From contig NZ_CATNVD010000009.1 of NCBI RefSeq assembly GCF_951230155.1, positions 103,420-167,419 on the forward strand: a stretch of 64,000 nt of DNA, read 5' to 3'. The notes beneath the pieces were generated by a model, which was not told where the DNA came from, did not search any database, and saw only the letters and a program-made list of their open reading frames with translations. Position 1 is the stretch's first letter. Each line of letters starts with the position of its first letter. Positions 1 to 7,584 of this stretch are shown piece after piece. A program made the position numbers and the translations under genes. The stretch is from Parablautia sp. Marseille-Q6255. GTDB lineage: Bacteria > Bacillota > Clostridia > Lachnospirales > Lachnospiraceae.

Positions 1-624
1 GGTGCTATATCTACAGAACAGGCTGTGAAACTCAGACAATGCCTGAATCACATCGATGAATTAGAAATGCACAAAGCTGAAATAGAACGGGAAATCTTTC
101 GTCTCAGTGATAAATACGAAGAAGCCCTTACTCTTATTCGTACTGTTCCCGGATTCGACAAGAACCCTATGACTGCTATTCAGGTGCTCTCTGAAATCGG
201 AGGTGATATGTCTGTCTTCCCCACAGCTAAAAACCTCGTCTCATGGGCAGGATGTTGTCCTCGCAACGATCAAAGCAATCAAAAAATCAAATCCACTAGG
301 ATTTCCCGTGCTGGTTCCTATTTTAAACCAGTTTTGGTGCAAGTTGCAAATGCTTTAATCAAATCGAAGAAAAATCCTGAATTTACTACCCGTTATCGAC
401 GTATCAAAGCACGGCGTGGTCACAAGAAAGCTATTATTGCCATCTGTCGTATGCTCCTGACCGCTATCTGGCACATACTCACAGATTTAAAACCGTATAC
501 ACCGGAGGGCTTTCTTGAATCACGTCCTGTGAACGAATCAAAAGTACTGACCACTTCACAGGCACTTAATCTGCTTAAACAGCGAGGATATATCATTAAA
601 AATGATATAATTCCTGTTTCCTGA
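1..624 (+). CDS. IS110-family transposase, C-terminal part (5' end outside window)
   Basis: The reading frame is already open at base 1, so the protein starts upstream of the window; about 207 residues are visible. The motif TVPGFDKNP, a conserved EIGGD and the block SWAGCCPRND followed by QSNQKIKS are the signature of the transposase_20 domain that ends IS110/IS116/IS902 enzymes. Family knowledge: these combine an N-terminal RuvC-like DEDD domain (not visible here) with a C-terminal serine-containing domain and use a structured bridge RNA to choose targets. The C-terminal half looks intact. The codon use is AT-richer than in the neighbours, fitting a mobile element. It points toward the 3' end of the ABC operon on the other strand, and its stop is 112 bp from that operon's permease stop. 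Confident about family, not about subgroup. Confidence 0.88.
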   Translation, partial: GAISTEQAVKLRQCLNHIDELEMHKAEIEREIFRLSDKYEEALTLIRTVPGFDKNPMTAIQVLSEIGGDMSVFPTAKNLVSWAGCCPRNDQSNQKIKSTRISRAGSYFKPVLVQVANALIKSKKNPEFTTRYRRIKARRGHKKAIIAICRMLLTAIWHILTDLKPYTPEGFLESRPVNESKVLTTSQALNLLKQRGYIIKNDIIPVS

Positions 625-653
625 TTAGGTGTTGTGTCCATATTTACTTTTCA

Positions 654-675
654 AAATCATCTCAAATGATGATTT
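654..675. other. Perfect 8-bp hairpin between transposase and permease
   Basis: AAATCATC and GATGATTT are perfect inverted repeats around a 6-nt loop. It lies in the 112-bp gap after the IS110 transposase stop. It may belong to the IS110 3' noncoding end or act as a weak terminator for either strand; no clear T-run follows, so the role is open. Confidence 0.4.
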
Positions 676-736
676 ATTTGTCATGCCCTTTATTTCTTGG
701 CTATTTTCTACTTGATTGTTTCAAACTTGACCTCTT

Positions 737-1630
737 TTATGAATAGTGCACATGCTTTTTGCTGACCAGCAGATTGATGCAGGTGATCGTCAGTACGATC
801 GCAAAAAGAATGATCGCAGCCGCAGCCGCGTAGGAGGGGTAGCCTCCGCCTTCTCCATACAGCATATCGTAGACATAACCGACGATCGTGTTCATGCCGG
901 CCGCGTTCAAATCTGTACCGAACAGAGCCACTGCATCGCTGTACGCTTTAAAGGCGCCGATGAATCCGGTGATGACCAGATAAAAGACCATAGGAGAGAT
1001 CATCGGCAGCGTGATCCTTGTGAACGTCCGCAGCCGGGAGGTACCGTCGACCCTTGCGGCTTTGTAGAAGTTCGGATTGACAGAGGCGAGTGCGCTGGTC
1101 AGGATCAGGATCTTGAACGGGAGCACCACCCATATCGTATAAAGGCACAGCACAAACATCTTGGCCCAGTAGGGTCCGTCGATAAAGTCCACAGAGCTTC
1201 CGCCAAACCAGTTGATCAGGACATTGATCAGGCCGTCAGAGTAGGCTGTTTTTTTGAACAGGATCATAAATACGAGCCCGACGGCCAGTGTATTTGTCAC
1301 GTATGGCAGAAAATAGATCGTCTGGAACAGCTCCTTTAGCGGACGGATCGAGCTCAGGCAAAGAGCGATCAGCAGGGCGAGTCCTGTCGATACCGGTACC
1401 GTGATGATCACGAGGAGGAAGGTATTTTTTACCGCCTGCAAAAAGTAGGTATCATGCAGAACATAGGAATAATTATACGCTCCGACGCCAAAGTAGGTCT
1501 GAGACGCGGAATTGTAGCCCTCTTCAAAGGAATAGATAAATACATCGATCAGAGGATATACCATAAAAACGCCGAGAAAGAGGAGCGCCGGCAGAAGATA
1601 GAGCCAGGCCTTTGTATTTTTTCGGTTCAT
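737..1630 (-). CDS. Carbohydrate ABC transporter permease, MalF/UgpA type
   Basis: Membrane subunit of a sugar importer (binding-protein-dependent transport family 1). About six hydrophobic segments are visible, and the EAA loop that docks the ATPase is present as KAARVDGTSRLRTFTRITLP. The longer frame would start 12 bases upstream, but ATG at 1630 is preferred: GGAGG lies a few bases before it, and the ATG overlaps the stop of the upstream ATPase gene as ATGA, implying translational coupling. Length (297 aa) is normal for MalF-type proteins. These importers normally need a second, MalG-type permease and a binding protein. Neither follows before the IS110 gene 112 bp away, so the operon may have been interrupted. 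Confidence 0.88.
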   Translation of the reverse strand: MNRKNTKAWLYLLPALLFLGVFMVYPLIDVFIYSFEEGYNSASQTYFGVGAYNYSYVLHDTYFLQAVKNTFLLVIITVPVSTGLALLIALCLSSIRPLKELFQTIYFLPYVTNTLAVGLVFMILFKKTAYSDGLINVLINWFGGSSVDFIDGPYWAKMFVLCLYTIWVVLPFKILILTSALASVNPNFYKAARVDGTSRLRTFTRITLPMISPMVFYLVITGFIGAFKAYSDAVALFGTDLNAAGMNTIVGYVYDMLYGEGGGYPSYAAAAAIILFAIVLTITCINLLVSKKHVHYS

Positions 1631-2730
1631 TGCTGCCTCCATTCTATCCTGTTTTCACTGGTGCGGTCAAAAAGGAAGAGCTTATTTGTCCTGAGCGAAA
1701 AGCGGACTGTTTCAGACGAGGTATCCACGCTGTTTTCAGCATGGACGATCGCCCGGATGCAGGAGTCCTCACAGGCTTCGTGGGCGGAGATGATGCTGAT
1801 ATCGCGTCCCATCACCTCTACACGGCGCAGTGCGCAGGTGAGCGGCCCGTTTTCATCAGGGATAAAGCCCTCCGGGCGAATGCCGACAGTTACCTCCTGA
1901 TCAGCAAGAGCGGGGGTGTCAAGCACTGCTTCCTGTCCGATATAAAGCCTGCCGTCTTTTATCGTTCCATGCAGGATATTGATAGGCGGTGTGCCAAGAA
2001 ATCTGGCAACAAAGAGATTGACCGGCTCATCGTAGACCTCCTGTGGTCTGCCGGTCTGCTGGATCACACCGTCCTTCATGACTACGATCCAGTCAGAGAT
2101 GCTCATTGCTTCGTCCTGATCGTGCGTGACAAAGACCGTCGTGATCCCGGTGGCGCGCTGGATCTTTCGGATCTCCTCGCGCGTCTGCAGACGCAGGCGG
2201 GCATCCAGATTAGACAGCGGTTCATCGAGCAGGAGGACACGGGGCATTTTTACGAGTGCACGGGCGATCGCCACGCGCTGCTGCTGTCCTCCGGAGAGCT
2301 CGCCCGGCTTGCGGTCCATCAGCCCGTCAATCTGGACAAGCGCGGCGGCCTGAGCCGTACGTCTGTCCATTTCCTCTTTTGAAAGCTTTTCTTTTCCCTT
2401 CAGGTTCTGAAGGGGGAACAGGATATTCTGTTTGACAGTCAGATGCGGATATAAGGCATAATTCTGAAATACCATGCCTACTCCACGGTGCTCGGGCGGA
2501 AGCTTTGTGACATCCTCGTCACCGAAAAAAATCTTTCCGGAGGTAGGCTGCTCCAGTCCGCAGATCAGGTTGAGTGTTGTACTTTTCCCGCATCCGGAAG
2601 GACCGAGGAGACCTACGAGGGTACCGTCCGGGATCTCAAATGAGAAATGATCTACAGCCACAACGTCAGTCCGCAGCTTTTTGCTGCGGCCGGGGAATTT
2701 TTTGGTAAGATTCTGCAATACGATTTTCAT
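1627..2730 (-). CDS. Sugar ABC transporter ATP-binding protein, UgpC/MalK/MsmX type
   Basis: Energises sugar uptake at the inner face of the membrane. Walker A GPSGCGKST (residues 43-51), Q-loop glutamine near 89, signature LSGGQQQ (145-151), Walker B VLLLDEP (165-171), D-loop SNLD and switch histidine near 204 are all present. Residues after about 240 form the TOBE/regulatory region typical of MalK-like proteins; 367 aa is the usual length. It is first in the minus-strand operon, ahead of the MalF-type permease, with a 4-base overlap. Having the ATPase directly upstream of the permease is less common than binding protein-permease-permease, and ATPases of this type can serve several importers. 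The substrate cannot be told from sequence. Confidence 0.92.
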   Translation of the reverse strand: MKIVLQNLTKKFPGRSKKLRTDVVAVDHFSFEIPDGTLVGLLGPSGCGKSTTLNLICGLEQPTSGKIFFGDEDVTKLPPEHRGVGMVFQNYALYPHLTVKQNILFPLQNLKGKEKLSKEEMDRRTAQAAALVQIDGLMDRKPGELSGGQQQRVAIARALVKMPRVLLLDEPLSNLDARLRLQTREEIRKIQRATGITTVFVTHDQDEAMSISDWIVVMKDGVIQQTGRPQEVYDEPVNLFVARFLGTPPINILHGTIKDGRLYIGQEAVLDTPALADQEVTVGIRPEGFIPDENGPLTCALRRVEVMGRDISIISAHEACEDSCIRAIVHAENSVDTSSETVRFSLRTNKLFLFDRTSENRIEWRQQ

Positions 2731-2764
2731 GGTTGTTGTTTCTCCCTTGTCAGGTTAGCGCCCA

Positions 2765-2792
2765 TGTACCCGGTCGCGCTATCGTGGGTACA
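2765..2792. promoter_or_regulatory. Inverted repeat in leader of the ugpC-type operon
   Basis: TGTACCC and GGGTACA are perfect 7-bp inverted repeats separated by 14 bp, in the leader between the predicted promoter and the ATPase start. This could be an operator or an mRNA hairpin; the regulator is unknown. Confidence 0.45.
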
Positions 2793-2871
2793 CGGACGCT
2801 ATATTTATTTTTGGCGCCAGTCCGGCTGTGTACGATCGCATCAGACCAGGCTGGTACGGTTTTCGTGTATA

Positions 2872-2900
2872 ATTATAGAAGGTTTTACAGTATTTCTCAA
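2872..2900 (-). promoter_or_regulatory. Sigma-A promoter for the sugar ABC operon
   Basis: On the minus strand TTGAGA (2900-2895), a 17-bp spacer and TATAAT (2877-2872). Transcription would start near 2865, giving a leader of about 135 nt that contains the inverted repeat at 2765-2792. Confidence 0.7.
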
Positions 2901-3015
2901 GGCTTTCTCAAAAATAGAGGAGAAAAACGGCGGATATTGGAAAGAAAAAGATGACATTTGGAGAAGATGATGATACTATGGAAATACTATGTGCATGAGG
3001 GGAGAGAAAATTGGA

Positions 3016-4377
3016 ATGAAAACACAACGAGACAGATTTTCCGGGAAGATCGGATACGTACTGGCAGTCGCAGGATCTGCGGTCGGACTGGGCAATATCT
3101 GGCGATTTCCGTATCTGGCGGCAAAGTATGGCGGGGGTATGTTCCTGCTGGTGTACCTGATTTTGATGCTTACATTCGGGTATGCGCTGATCGTATCGGA
3201 GACAGCGCTTGGCCGTATGACACAGAAAAGTCCGATCGGAGCGTTTCTGACATTTGGAAAATCGCGGGGGCACCGTTTTGGAGGATGGATCAATGCCATC
3301 ATCCCGATGCTGATCGTGCCGTATTACAGCGTGATCGGCGGCTGGGTGCTCAAATATCTGTTTGAGTATCTGCGCGGAAATGTCCAGGAGCTGGCAGCGG
3401 ACAGCTATTTTACCGGCTTTACGTCCTCAGCGACGGAGATGGAGCTGTGGTTTTTGCTGTTTGCAGTACTTGTATTTGCCGTGATTTTTGCAGGAGTGAA
3501 AAAGGGAGTGGAAATGATCTCAAAGATCATGATGCCGCTTCTCGTCGTGCTGGCAGTGATCGTAGCCATTTATTCGGTGACGCGTCCGGGCGCAATGGCA
3601 GGTGTGAAGTACTTCCTGATCCCTGATCTTGAGAATTTTTCTTGGATGACTGTCGTGGCCGCGATGGGGCAGATGTTTTATTCCCTTTCGATCGCGATGG
3701 GGATTCTGTACACATACGGTTCCTATATGAAGAAGGATATAGACATTGAAGCTTCCACAAAGCAGGTCGAGCTGTTTGACACCGGGATTGCCGTTCTGGC
3801 AGGTCTGATGGTCATCCCGGCTGTATTTGCATTCTCAGGCGGAGATGCGGCTGCACTGCAGGCAGGCCCATCTTTGATGTTTATCACGCTTCCAAAGGTA
3901 TTTGCGAGCATGGGCTTTGGTACAGGTGCGGGGATCCTGTTCTTCCTGCTGGTACTGTTTGCAGCTCTTACGAGCGCGATCTCTTTGATGGAATCCTGCG
4001 TGTCCACATTTGTAGACCAGACGGGCTGGAGCCGCCGCAGGAGCACAGGGGTGATGGTCGTAGTCATGGTTGTGCTTGGTTCGGCTTCTGCTCTTGGGTT
4101 TAATATCCTTGGCTTTGTCAGGATCTTTGGAATGTCGATCCTCGACTTCTTTGATTTCCTGACGAATTCTGTCATGATGCCGATCGCCGCACTTGCGACC
4201 TGTGCGCTGATCCTCAAAGTTGTCGGACTTTCGAATATCGCGAAGGAGGTCCAGATCTCTTCGGCATTTAAGCGCAGAAATATGTACAATTTCTGTATGA
4301 AATATATTGCGCCGGTCTTCCTTGTGATCATCCTGCTCAGCTCGATCGCCAATGTGCTGGGATGGATCACGATGTAG
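3016..4377 (+). CDS. Sodium-dependent transporter, neurotransmitter:sodium symporter (NSS/SNF) family
   Basis: Membrane symporter that couples Na+ influx to uptake of an amino acid or similar solute. The TM1 signature GSAVGLGNIWRFPYL, with the unwound Na+/substrate-binding segment, is textbook NSS and is followed by about eleven more hydrophobic segments. ATG at 3016 (MKTQRDRF) is chosen because the GGGGAG ribosome site lies about 11 bases upstream; an in-frame ATG at 2989 would add nine non-conserved residues. At about 453 aa it is the length of bacterial LeuT/TnaT relatives. It stands alone between divergent and downstream genes. Substrate is not predictable; tryptophan, tyrosine or other amino acids are known in the family. 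Confidence 0.92.
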   Translation: MKTQRDRFSGKIGYVLAVAGSAVGLGNIWRFPYLAAKYGGGMFLLVYLILMLTFGYALIVSETALGRMTQKSPIGAFLTFGKSRGHRFGGWINAIIPMLIVPYYSVIGGWVLKYLFEYLRGNVQELAADSYFTGFTSSATEMELWFLLFAVLVFAVIFAGVKKGVEMISKIMMPLLVVLAVIVAIYSVTRPGAMAGVKYFLIPDLENFSWMTVVAAMGQMFYSLSIAMGILYTYGSYMKKDIDIEASTKQVELFDTGIAVLAGLMVIPAVFAFSGGDAAALQAGPSLMFITLPKVFASMGFGTGAGILFFLLVLFAALTSAISLMESCVSTFVDQTGWSRRRSTGVMVVVMVVLGSASALGFNILGFVRIFGMSILDFFDFLTNSVMMPIAALATCALILKVVGLSNIAKEVQISSAFKRRNMYNFCMKYIAPVFLVIILLSSIANVLGWITM

Positions 4378-4487
4378 CTGACCGGGGCTGCAAAACGGGA
4401 GCGTCGAAACGGCTGTGCAGGACAGAAAGGGTACGCGTCACGGACGGCGACAGGCGGCGCTTTGCCGCGGGTGAGAAGGAGAACGAG

Positions 4488-5177
4488 ATGAGTGCGATCA
4501 CAGAACACATAAAAGAAAGCCTTTTTTCCTGTCAGGATCTGGGCTATCGCGATTTCCAGGCGCGTCTGATCCCGACCATAGACAAAGAAACGATCATCGG
4601 CGTGCGCACACCCAGGGTGCGCGCGCTGGCAAAGGAAGTGGCGAAGGATCCGCAGATCGGAGCATTTCTCTGTGATCTGCCGCACCGGTACTATGAAGAG
4701 AATAATGTGCATGTCTGTGTGATCGGTCAGATGAAGGATTATGAGAGCTGTCTGCGGGAGCTGGAAAAGTTTCTGCCGTATATTGATAACTGGGCAACGT
4801 GTGATATGGAAGCCCCGAAGGTATTCAGGAAGCATACGCAGGAGCTTCTTACGCCGATTAGGGGGTGGCTTGCTTCCGGCCAGACGTACACGGTGCGCTT
4901 TGCGATCCGCATGCTTATGTGTTTTTACCTGGATCAGAACTTCCGGACGGAGTATCTTGAGCTGGTAGCCGGGGTGCGTTCACAGGAATATTATGTCAAT
5001 ATGATGATCGCATGGTATTTTGCGACAGCGCTTGCCAGGCAGTATGAGGCGGCCCTGCCGTATATCGAGCAGAGGCGGCTTGCAGACTGGACACATAATA
5101 AGACGATACAGAAGGCACAGGAGAGCCTGAGGATCACACCAGAGCAGAAGGCATACTTAAAGACATGGAAGGTGTGA
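4488..5177 (+). CDS. DNA alkylation repair protein, AlkD-like HEAT-repeat glycosylase
   Basis: Predicted cytosolic DNA glycosylase of the AlkC/AlkD family, which removes N3- and N7-alkylated bases. The 229-residue all-helical protein has the family pattern, including NWATCD (W102, D106), matching the catalytic Trp-x3-Asp of Bacillus AlkD, and a later AWYFAT (W176) matching its second DNA-facing tryptophan. The open frame extends upstream to 4362, but ATG at 4488 is preferred because GAGAAGGAGAACGAG precedes it and the upstream residues are not family-like. Function beyond the family call is inference; some Clostridial members are uncharacterised. Confidence 0.88.
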   Translation: MSAITEHIKESLFSCQDLGYRDFQARLIPTIDKETIIGVRTPRVRALAKEVAKDPQIGAFLCDLPHRYYEENNVHVCVIGQMKDYESCLRELEKFLPYIDNWATCDMEAPKVFRKHTQELLTPIRGWLASGQTYTVRFAIRMLMCFYLDQNFRTEYLELVAGVRSQEYYVNMMIAWYFATALARQYEAALPYIEQRRLADWTHNKTIQKAQESLRITPEQKAYLKTWKV

Positions 5178-5275
5178 GCGCAGCGCTTTGTTTTCAAACA
5201 GGTCGGTATGCAGATGTCTGCAGCTTTGCGCCTGGCGGGACGGTTGCGAAATTCCTTAAGAAAACGTTAAGTTCA

Positions 5276-5304
5276 TTGACAGACGGGCGCGGATATGCTA
5301 TAAA
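5276..5304 (+). promoter_or_regulatory. Sigma-A promoter driving the Mn riboswitch transcript
   Basis: TTGACA, a 17-bp spacer and TATAAA. The expected start near 5311 coincides with the first base pair of the riboswitch P1 helix, which strongly supports both calls. Confidence 0.85.
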
Positions 5305-5311
5305 AAGAACA

Positions 5312-5413
5312 AATAAAAGGGAGTAGCTGAACATCCACTCTCGTGGATGGATTTGAAACCGTCATTCGATGCTGCGCAGCATCCGTATCAAATGAGATAG
5401 CAAGACTTTTATT
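5312..5413 (+). promoter_or_regulatory. yybP-ykoY manganese riboswitch
   Basis: The RNA opens with AATAAAAGGGAGTAGC and closes with TAGCAAGACTTTTATT. These are the conserved yybP-ykoY L1 and closing elements, and AATAAAAG/CTTTTATT form the P1 stem. Between them are a P2-like hairpin (ATCCAC/GTGGAT) and a second arm with GTCATTCGATGCTGCGCAGCATC that carries the other conserved loop. Family knowledge: Mn2+ bridges the two loops and stabilises P1. The 3' strand of P1 is also the 5' strand of the terminator at 5402-5445, so Mn2+ should prevent termination and switch the downstream genes on. Confidence 0.92.
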
Positions 5414-5445
5414 ATGACGAATATCATGATAGGAGTCTTTTTTTA
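5402..5445 (+). terminator. Riboswitch-controlled intrinsic terminator
   Basis: A 16-bp stem (including three G-U pairs) with a 6-nt loop, followed by TTTTTTTA. Its 5' arm (5402-5417) overlaps the 3' strand of riboswitch P1, so the two structures are mutually exclusive. The apparent ATG at 5414 lies inside this stem and is not used as a start. Confidence 0.88.
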
Positions 5446-5491
5446 TTACTTTTATTTACTACTGGGAAAGATCAGAAGGGAGAAGGATCAG

Positions 5492-5959
5492 ATGAGAAGT
5501 CAGATGGAGAATCAGATGGAAAGAGAGCTTCGTGAAGCGATCGGCGCCGGAGAACGCGCGCTGTTTAGCTTACGGGCGGCACAGGAACAGCTGTGCAGTG
5601 CAGGCAACTGGGGATTGCTGGATCTGTTTGGAGGCGGGTTTATTACCGACATGGTGAAGCACTCTAAGATAGAAAAGGCAGTTTCCAGTATGGAAAGCGC
5701 CAAGAGGTGTCTTGAGATCTTTAAACGGGAGCTGAGAGATGTTTCTGTGCGGATCGACCTCAATATGGATATCGGCGGTTTTCTGACATTTGCAGATTTT
5801 TTCTTTGACGGTCTGGTAGCAGATTATCTGGTACGATCAAAAATATCTGAAGCGCGCGAGCAGGTGGAGGATGCGATCAGCCAGGTGAGCCAGGTTATGG
5901 AGGGACTGCAAAGGAGGATCGGCGCACAGGGGCGCGGGTCCGGTACGGATGAGATGTAA
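5492..5959 (+). CDS. Helical/coiled-coil protein of unknown function under Mn riboswitch control
   Basis: A 155-residue soluble, mostly helical protein that I do not recognise by name. ATG at 5492 follows GGGAGAAGGATCAG; the frame reaches back to 5414, but those codons lie in the terminator. The central motif LFGGGFITDMVKHSKI separates an N-terminal helix rich in Glu/Arg/Gln from a C-terminal helical half that includes TFADFFFDGLVADY. There is no signal peptide or membrane segment. It is the first gene after the Mn2+ riboswitch and is followed 53 bp later by yccF, so it probably belongs to a manganese-responsive unit. A role in membrane or metal homeostasis is inference only. Confidence 0.75.
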   Translation: MRSQMENQMERELREAIGAGERALFSLRAAQEQLCSAGNWGLLDLFGGGFITDMVKHSKIEKAVSSMESAKRCLEIFKRELRDVSVRIDLNMDIGGFLTFADFFFDGLVADYLVRSKISEAREQVEDAISQVSQVMEGLQRRIGAQGRGSGTDEM

Positions 5960-6012
5960 ACAGAAAAAAGAAAGCAGAAAAAAAGCAGAAAAAAAGACAG
6001 GGAGGAAATCAT

Positions 6013-6372
6013 ATGGGATGTCTGGGAAATTTACTCTGGTTTGTATTTGGAGGCGCGATCAGCGGACTGAGCTGGTGTCTGCTGGGATGCCTCTGGTGTA
6101 TTACGGTGATCGGTATACCGATCGGGCTGCAGTGTTTTAAATTTGCATCACTGAGCTTCTTTCCTTTTGGGAAAGAAGTAGATTATGGAGGAGGGGCAGG
6201 TTCCTTTCTGCTCAACATCCTGTGGCTCGTTATTACGGGGCTGCCAATGGCGATCGAGCATGCGCTGCTTGGGCTCGGGCTTTGTATCACCATCATCGGC
6301 ATACCGTTTGGGCTGCAGCATTTTAAGCTTGCAAAGCTTGCGCTGATGCCATTTGGGACCGTTGTCATGTGA
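6013..6372 (+). CDS. yccF: YccF-domain inner membrane protein
   Basis: A 119-residue membrane protein with two copies of the YccF (DUF307) repeat, readable as ITVIGIPIGLQCFKFASLSF and later IIGIPFGLQHFKLAKLALMP, each next to hydrophobic segments. AGGGAGGAAATCAT precedes the ATG. The biochemical role of YccF proteins is not established. It lies downstream of the Mn2+ riboswitch and the coiled-coil gene with no visible promoter between, so it is likely induced with them by manganese. Family call secure, function unknown. Confidence 0.9.
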   Translation: MGCLGNLLWFVFGGAISGLSWCLLGCLWCITVIGIPIGLQCFKFASLSFFPFGKEVDYGGGAGSFLLNILWLVITGLPMAIEHALLGLGLCITIIGIPFGLQHFKLAKLALMPFGTVVM

Positions 6373-6497
6373 CTGTGAATAATATGGAGAAACCTGCACA
6401 TACTGCCAGTAAGAGATAGCTGCGAGGCGCGGGAGAGAGACGTAGAAAGAAAAGATGTAACAAAAACTTAAAAATTTTAAAAGTTTTGTGATAACTC

Positions 6498-6526
6498 TTG
6501 CCTTATGATTCATTGCGTGATATGAT
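6498..6526 (+). promoter_or_regulatory. Sigma-A promoter of the first SH3 lipoprotein gene
   Basis: TTGCCT, 17 bp, TATGAT. Almost the same arrangement (TTGCAG, 17 bp, TATGAT) precedes the related lipoprotein at 25888. Confidence 0.65.
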
Positions 6527-6580
6527 GGACGCAGAATTATTTTGGGAGTAATTGTAAATTCATAATGGAGGGTAACTGAG

Positions 6581-7402
6581 ATGGCAAATAAGAGTAAAAA
6601 GATTTTACTGACCTTGTTATTATCCTGTTCTGTAGCGCTGTTGGCGTCAGGATGTGATAAATTAAAAAAAGAACCGGAGACAGAGACACAGGCACCGACG
6701 GAGGCGCCGACAGAGGCTCCTACAGAGAGTGAGACGGAGACAGAAACCGAGACAGAGACAGAAACCGAGACGGAAACGGAGACTGAGACAGAGCCTCAGA
6801 CACAGCCCAAAGAGCTGACGGCACAGGAAGAGCTGGCACAGGAGAAGGATCTTGACGCGATCCGCACCGTGTATGCGGCAGATGATATCAATGTCCGCAC
6901 ACAGCCGGGACAGGACGGAGAGATCTTTGACAGCTTTGACCAGGGCGAGACGATCAGGGTCGTAGGTGAGACTCCGAACTGGTACGTGGTAGATCTTGAG
7001 GATTACGAGGATAACGGCTACGTATCCAAGCAGTTTGTCTCTGATCAGGAGGTAGCGCCAAAGACGGAGGAAGAGCGTGCTCAGCTCGCGAACGGCGGTT
7101 CCGGCGAGACGTCCTCAGAAAATAACGGCGGGACGGATACAGACGCTGCGGCGGCTTCGGCAAACACAGGAAGCTCTTCTGTGGATGCACAGTATAATGT
7201 AGAGACGTATGCTGAGTCTTTCCCGATCGAGGCGACGACAGGAGCAAATATGCGTCAGACTCCGGCACAGGACGGAGAGATCATCAATACGATCTCCTCA
7301 GGTACAAAGGTCACAGCGATCGGTTATACAGACCGCTGGTATAAGGTGGAGTACGACGGGGCAGTTGGATATGTAAACAAAAATCTGTTTGCTGCAGAGT
7401 AG
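6581..7402 (+). CDS. SH3b-domain lipoprotein with Thr-Glu-rich stalk
   Basis: Secreted surface lipoprotein of 273 aa. The lipobox LLASGC places the lipidated cysteine at residue 25. Residues of about 30-78 are a low-complexity linker built of PTEA and TE repeats, probably an extended wall-spanning stalk. Two bacterial SH3 domains follow (about 93-155 and 215-273), recognisable by INVRTQPG...GEIFDSFDQG and ANMRQTPA...GEIINTISSG and ending in GYVSKQF/GYVNKNLF. Such domains usually bind peptidoglycan or wall polymers. There is no catalytic domain. It is monocistronic, with its own promoter and a strong terminator. A close architectural relative lies at 25888-27444. Confidence 0.88.
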   Translation: MANKSKKILLTLLLSCSVALLASGCDKLKKEPETETQAPTEAPTEAPTESETETETETETETETETETETEPQTQPKELTAQEELAQEKDLDAIRTVYAADDINVRTQPGQDGEIFDSFDQGETIRVVGETPNWYVVDLEDYEDNGYVSKQFVSDQEVAPKTEEERAQLANGGSGETSSENNGGTDTDAAAASANTGSSSVDAQYNVETYAESFPIEATTGANMRQTPAQDGEIINTISSGTKVTAIGYTDRWYKVEYDGAVGYVNKNLFAAE

Positions 7403-7436
7403 GGAGCAGCATGCATTAAGAAAAAGATAAGAATTC

Positions 7437-7479
7437 ACCCGGCGCCTGCGCATTGACAGGCGCCGGGTATTATTATATA
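7437..7479 (+). terminator. Terminator after the SH3 lipoprotein
   Basis: ACCCGGCGCCTG and CAGGCGCCGGGT form a perfect 12-bp GC-rich stem with an 8-nt loop, followed by an AT-rich tract. The loop contains the -35 box of the next promoter. Confidence 0.8.
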
Positions 7480-7481
7480 AA
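7453..7481 (+). promoter_or_regulatory. Sigma-A promoter of the YtrA-type operon
   Basis: TTGACA (7453-7458), 17-bp spacer and TATAAA (7476-7481). The -35 hexamer is in the loop, and most of the spacer in the 3' arm, of the preceding gene's terminator. Confidence 0.75.
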
Positions 7482-7484
7482 TAA

Positions 7485-7511
7485 AAGTGTACTAACAATC
7501 ATAGTACACTT
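7485..7511. promoter_or_regulatory. Palindromic operator, probable YtrA-type autoregulation site
   Basis: AAGTGTACTA and TAGTACACTT are perfect 10-bp inverted repeats with a 7-bp spacer. The site begins 4 bp after the -10 box, so it covers the transcription start and a bound dimer would block initiation. The GntR-family gene it precedes is the obvious candidate binder. Confidence 0.75.
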
Positions 7512-7584
7512 GGAAAACTTGTATGGTACAAAGGTTCTGCCATGTACATATGGGACAATCTTTTTATCAGGAGGAGGGGGATGG

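Noticed and set aside
746..1339. A 197-codon open frame on the plus strand
   Set aside because: It lies wholly antisense to the MalF-type permease, has no ribosome site, and its product is a low-complexity charged sequence; it is a shadow of GC-biased codons.
3723..4835. A 370-codon minus-strand frame across the symporter and alkD-like genes
   Set aside because: It spans two real genes on the other strand, has no start signals and no recognisable domain.
5414..5491. Upstream ATG giving a hydrophobic N-terminus (MTNIMIGVFFYYFYLLLG) to the coiled-coil protein
   Set aside because: The ATG lies inside the riboswitch terminator stem and lacks a ribosome site; the ATG at 5492 has one.
6670..6800. 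Short tandem repeats considered as a possible repeat array
   Set aside because: They are in-frame Thr-Glu/Pro-Thr-Glu-Ala codons of the lipoprotein stalk. The same explains the repeats at 25990-26070. No CRISPR-like spacing was seen anywhere in the window.
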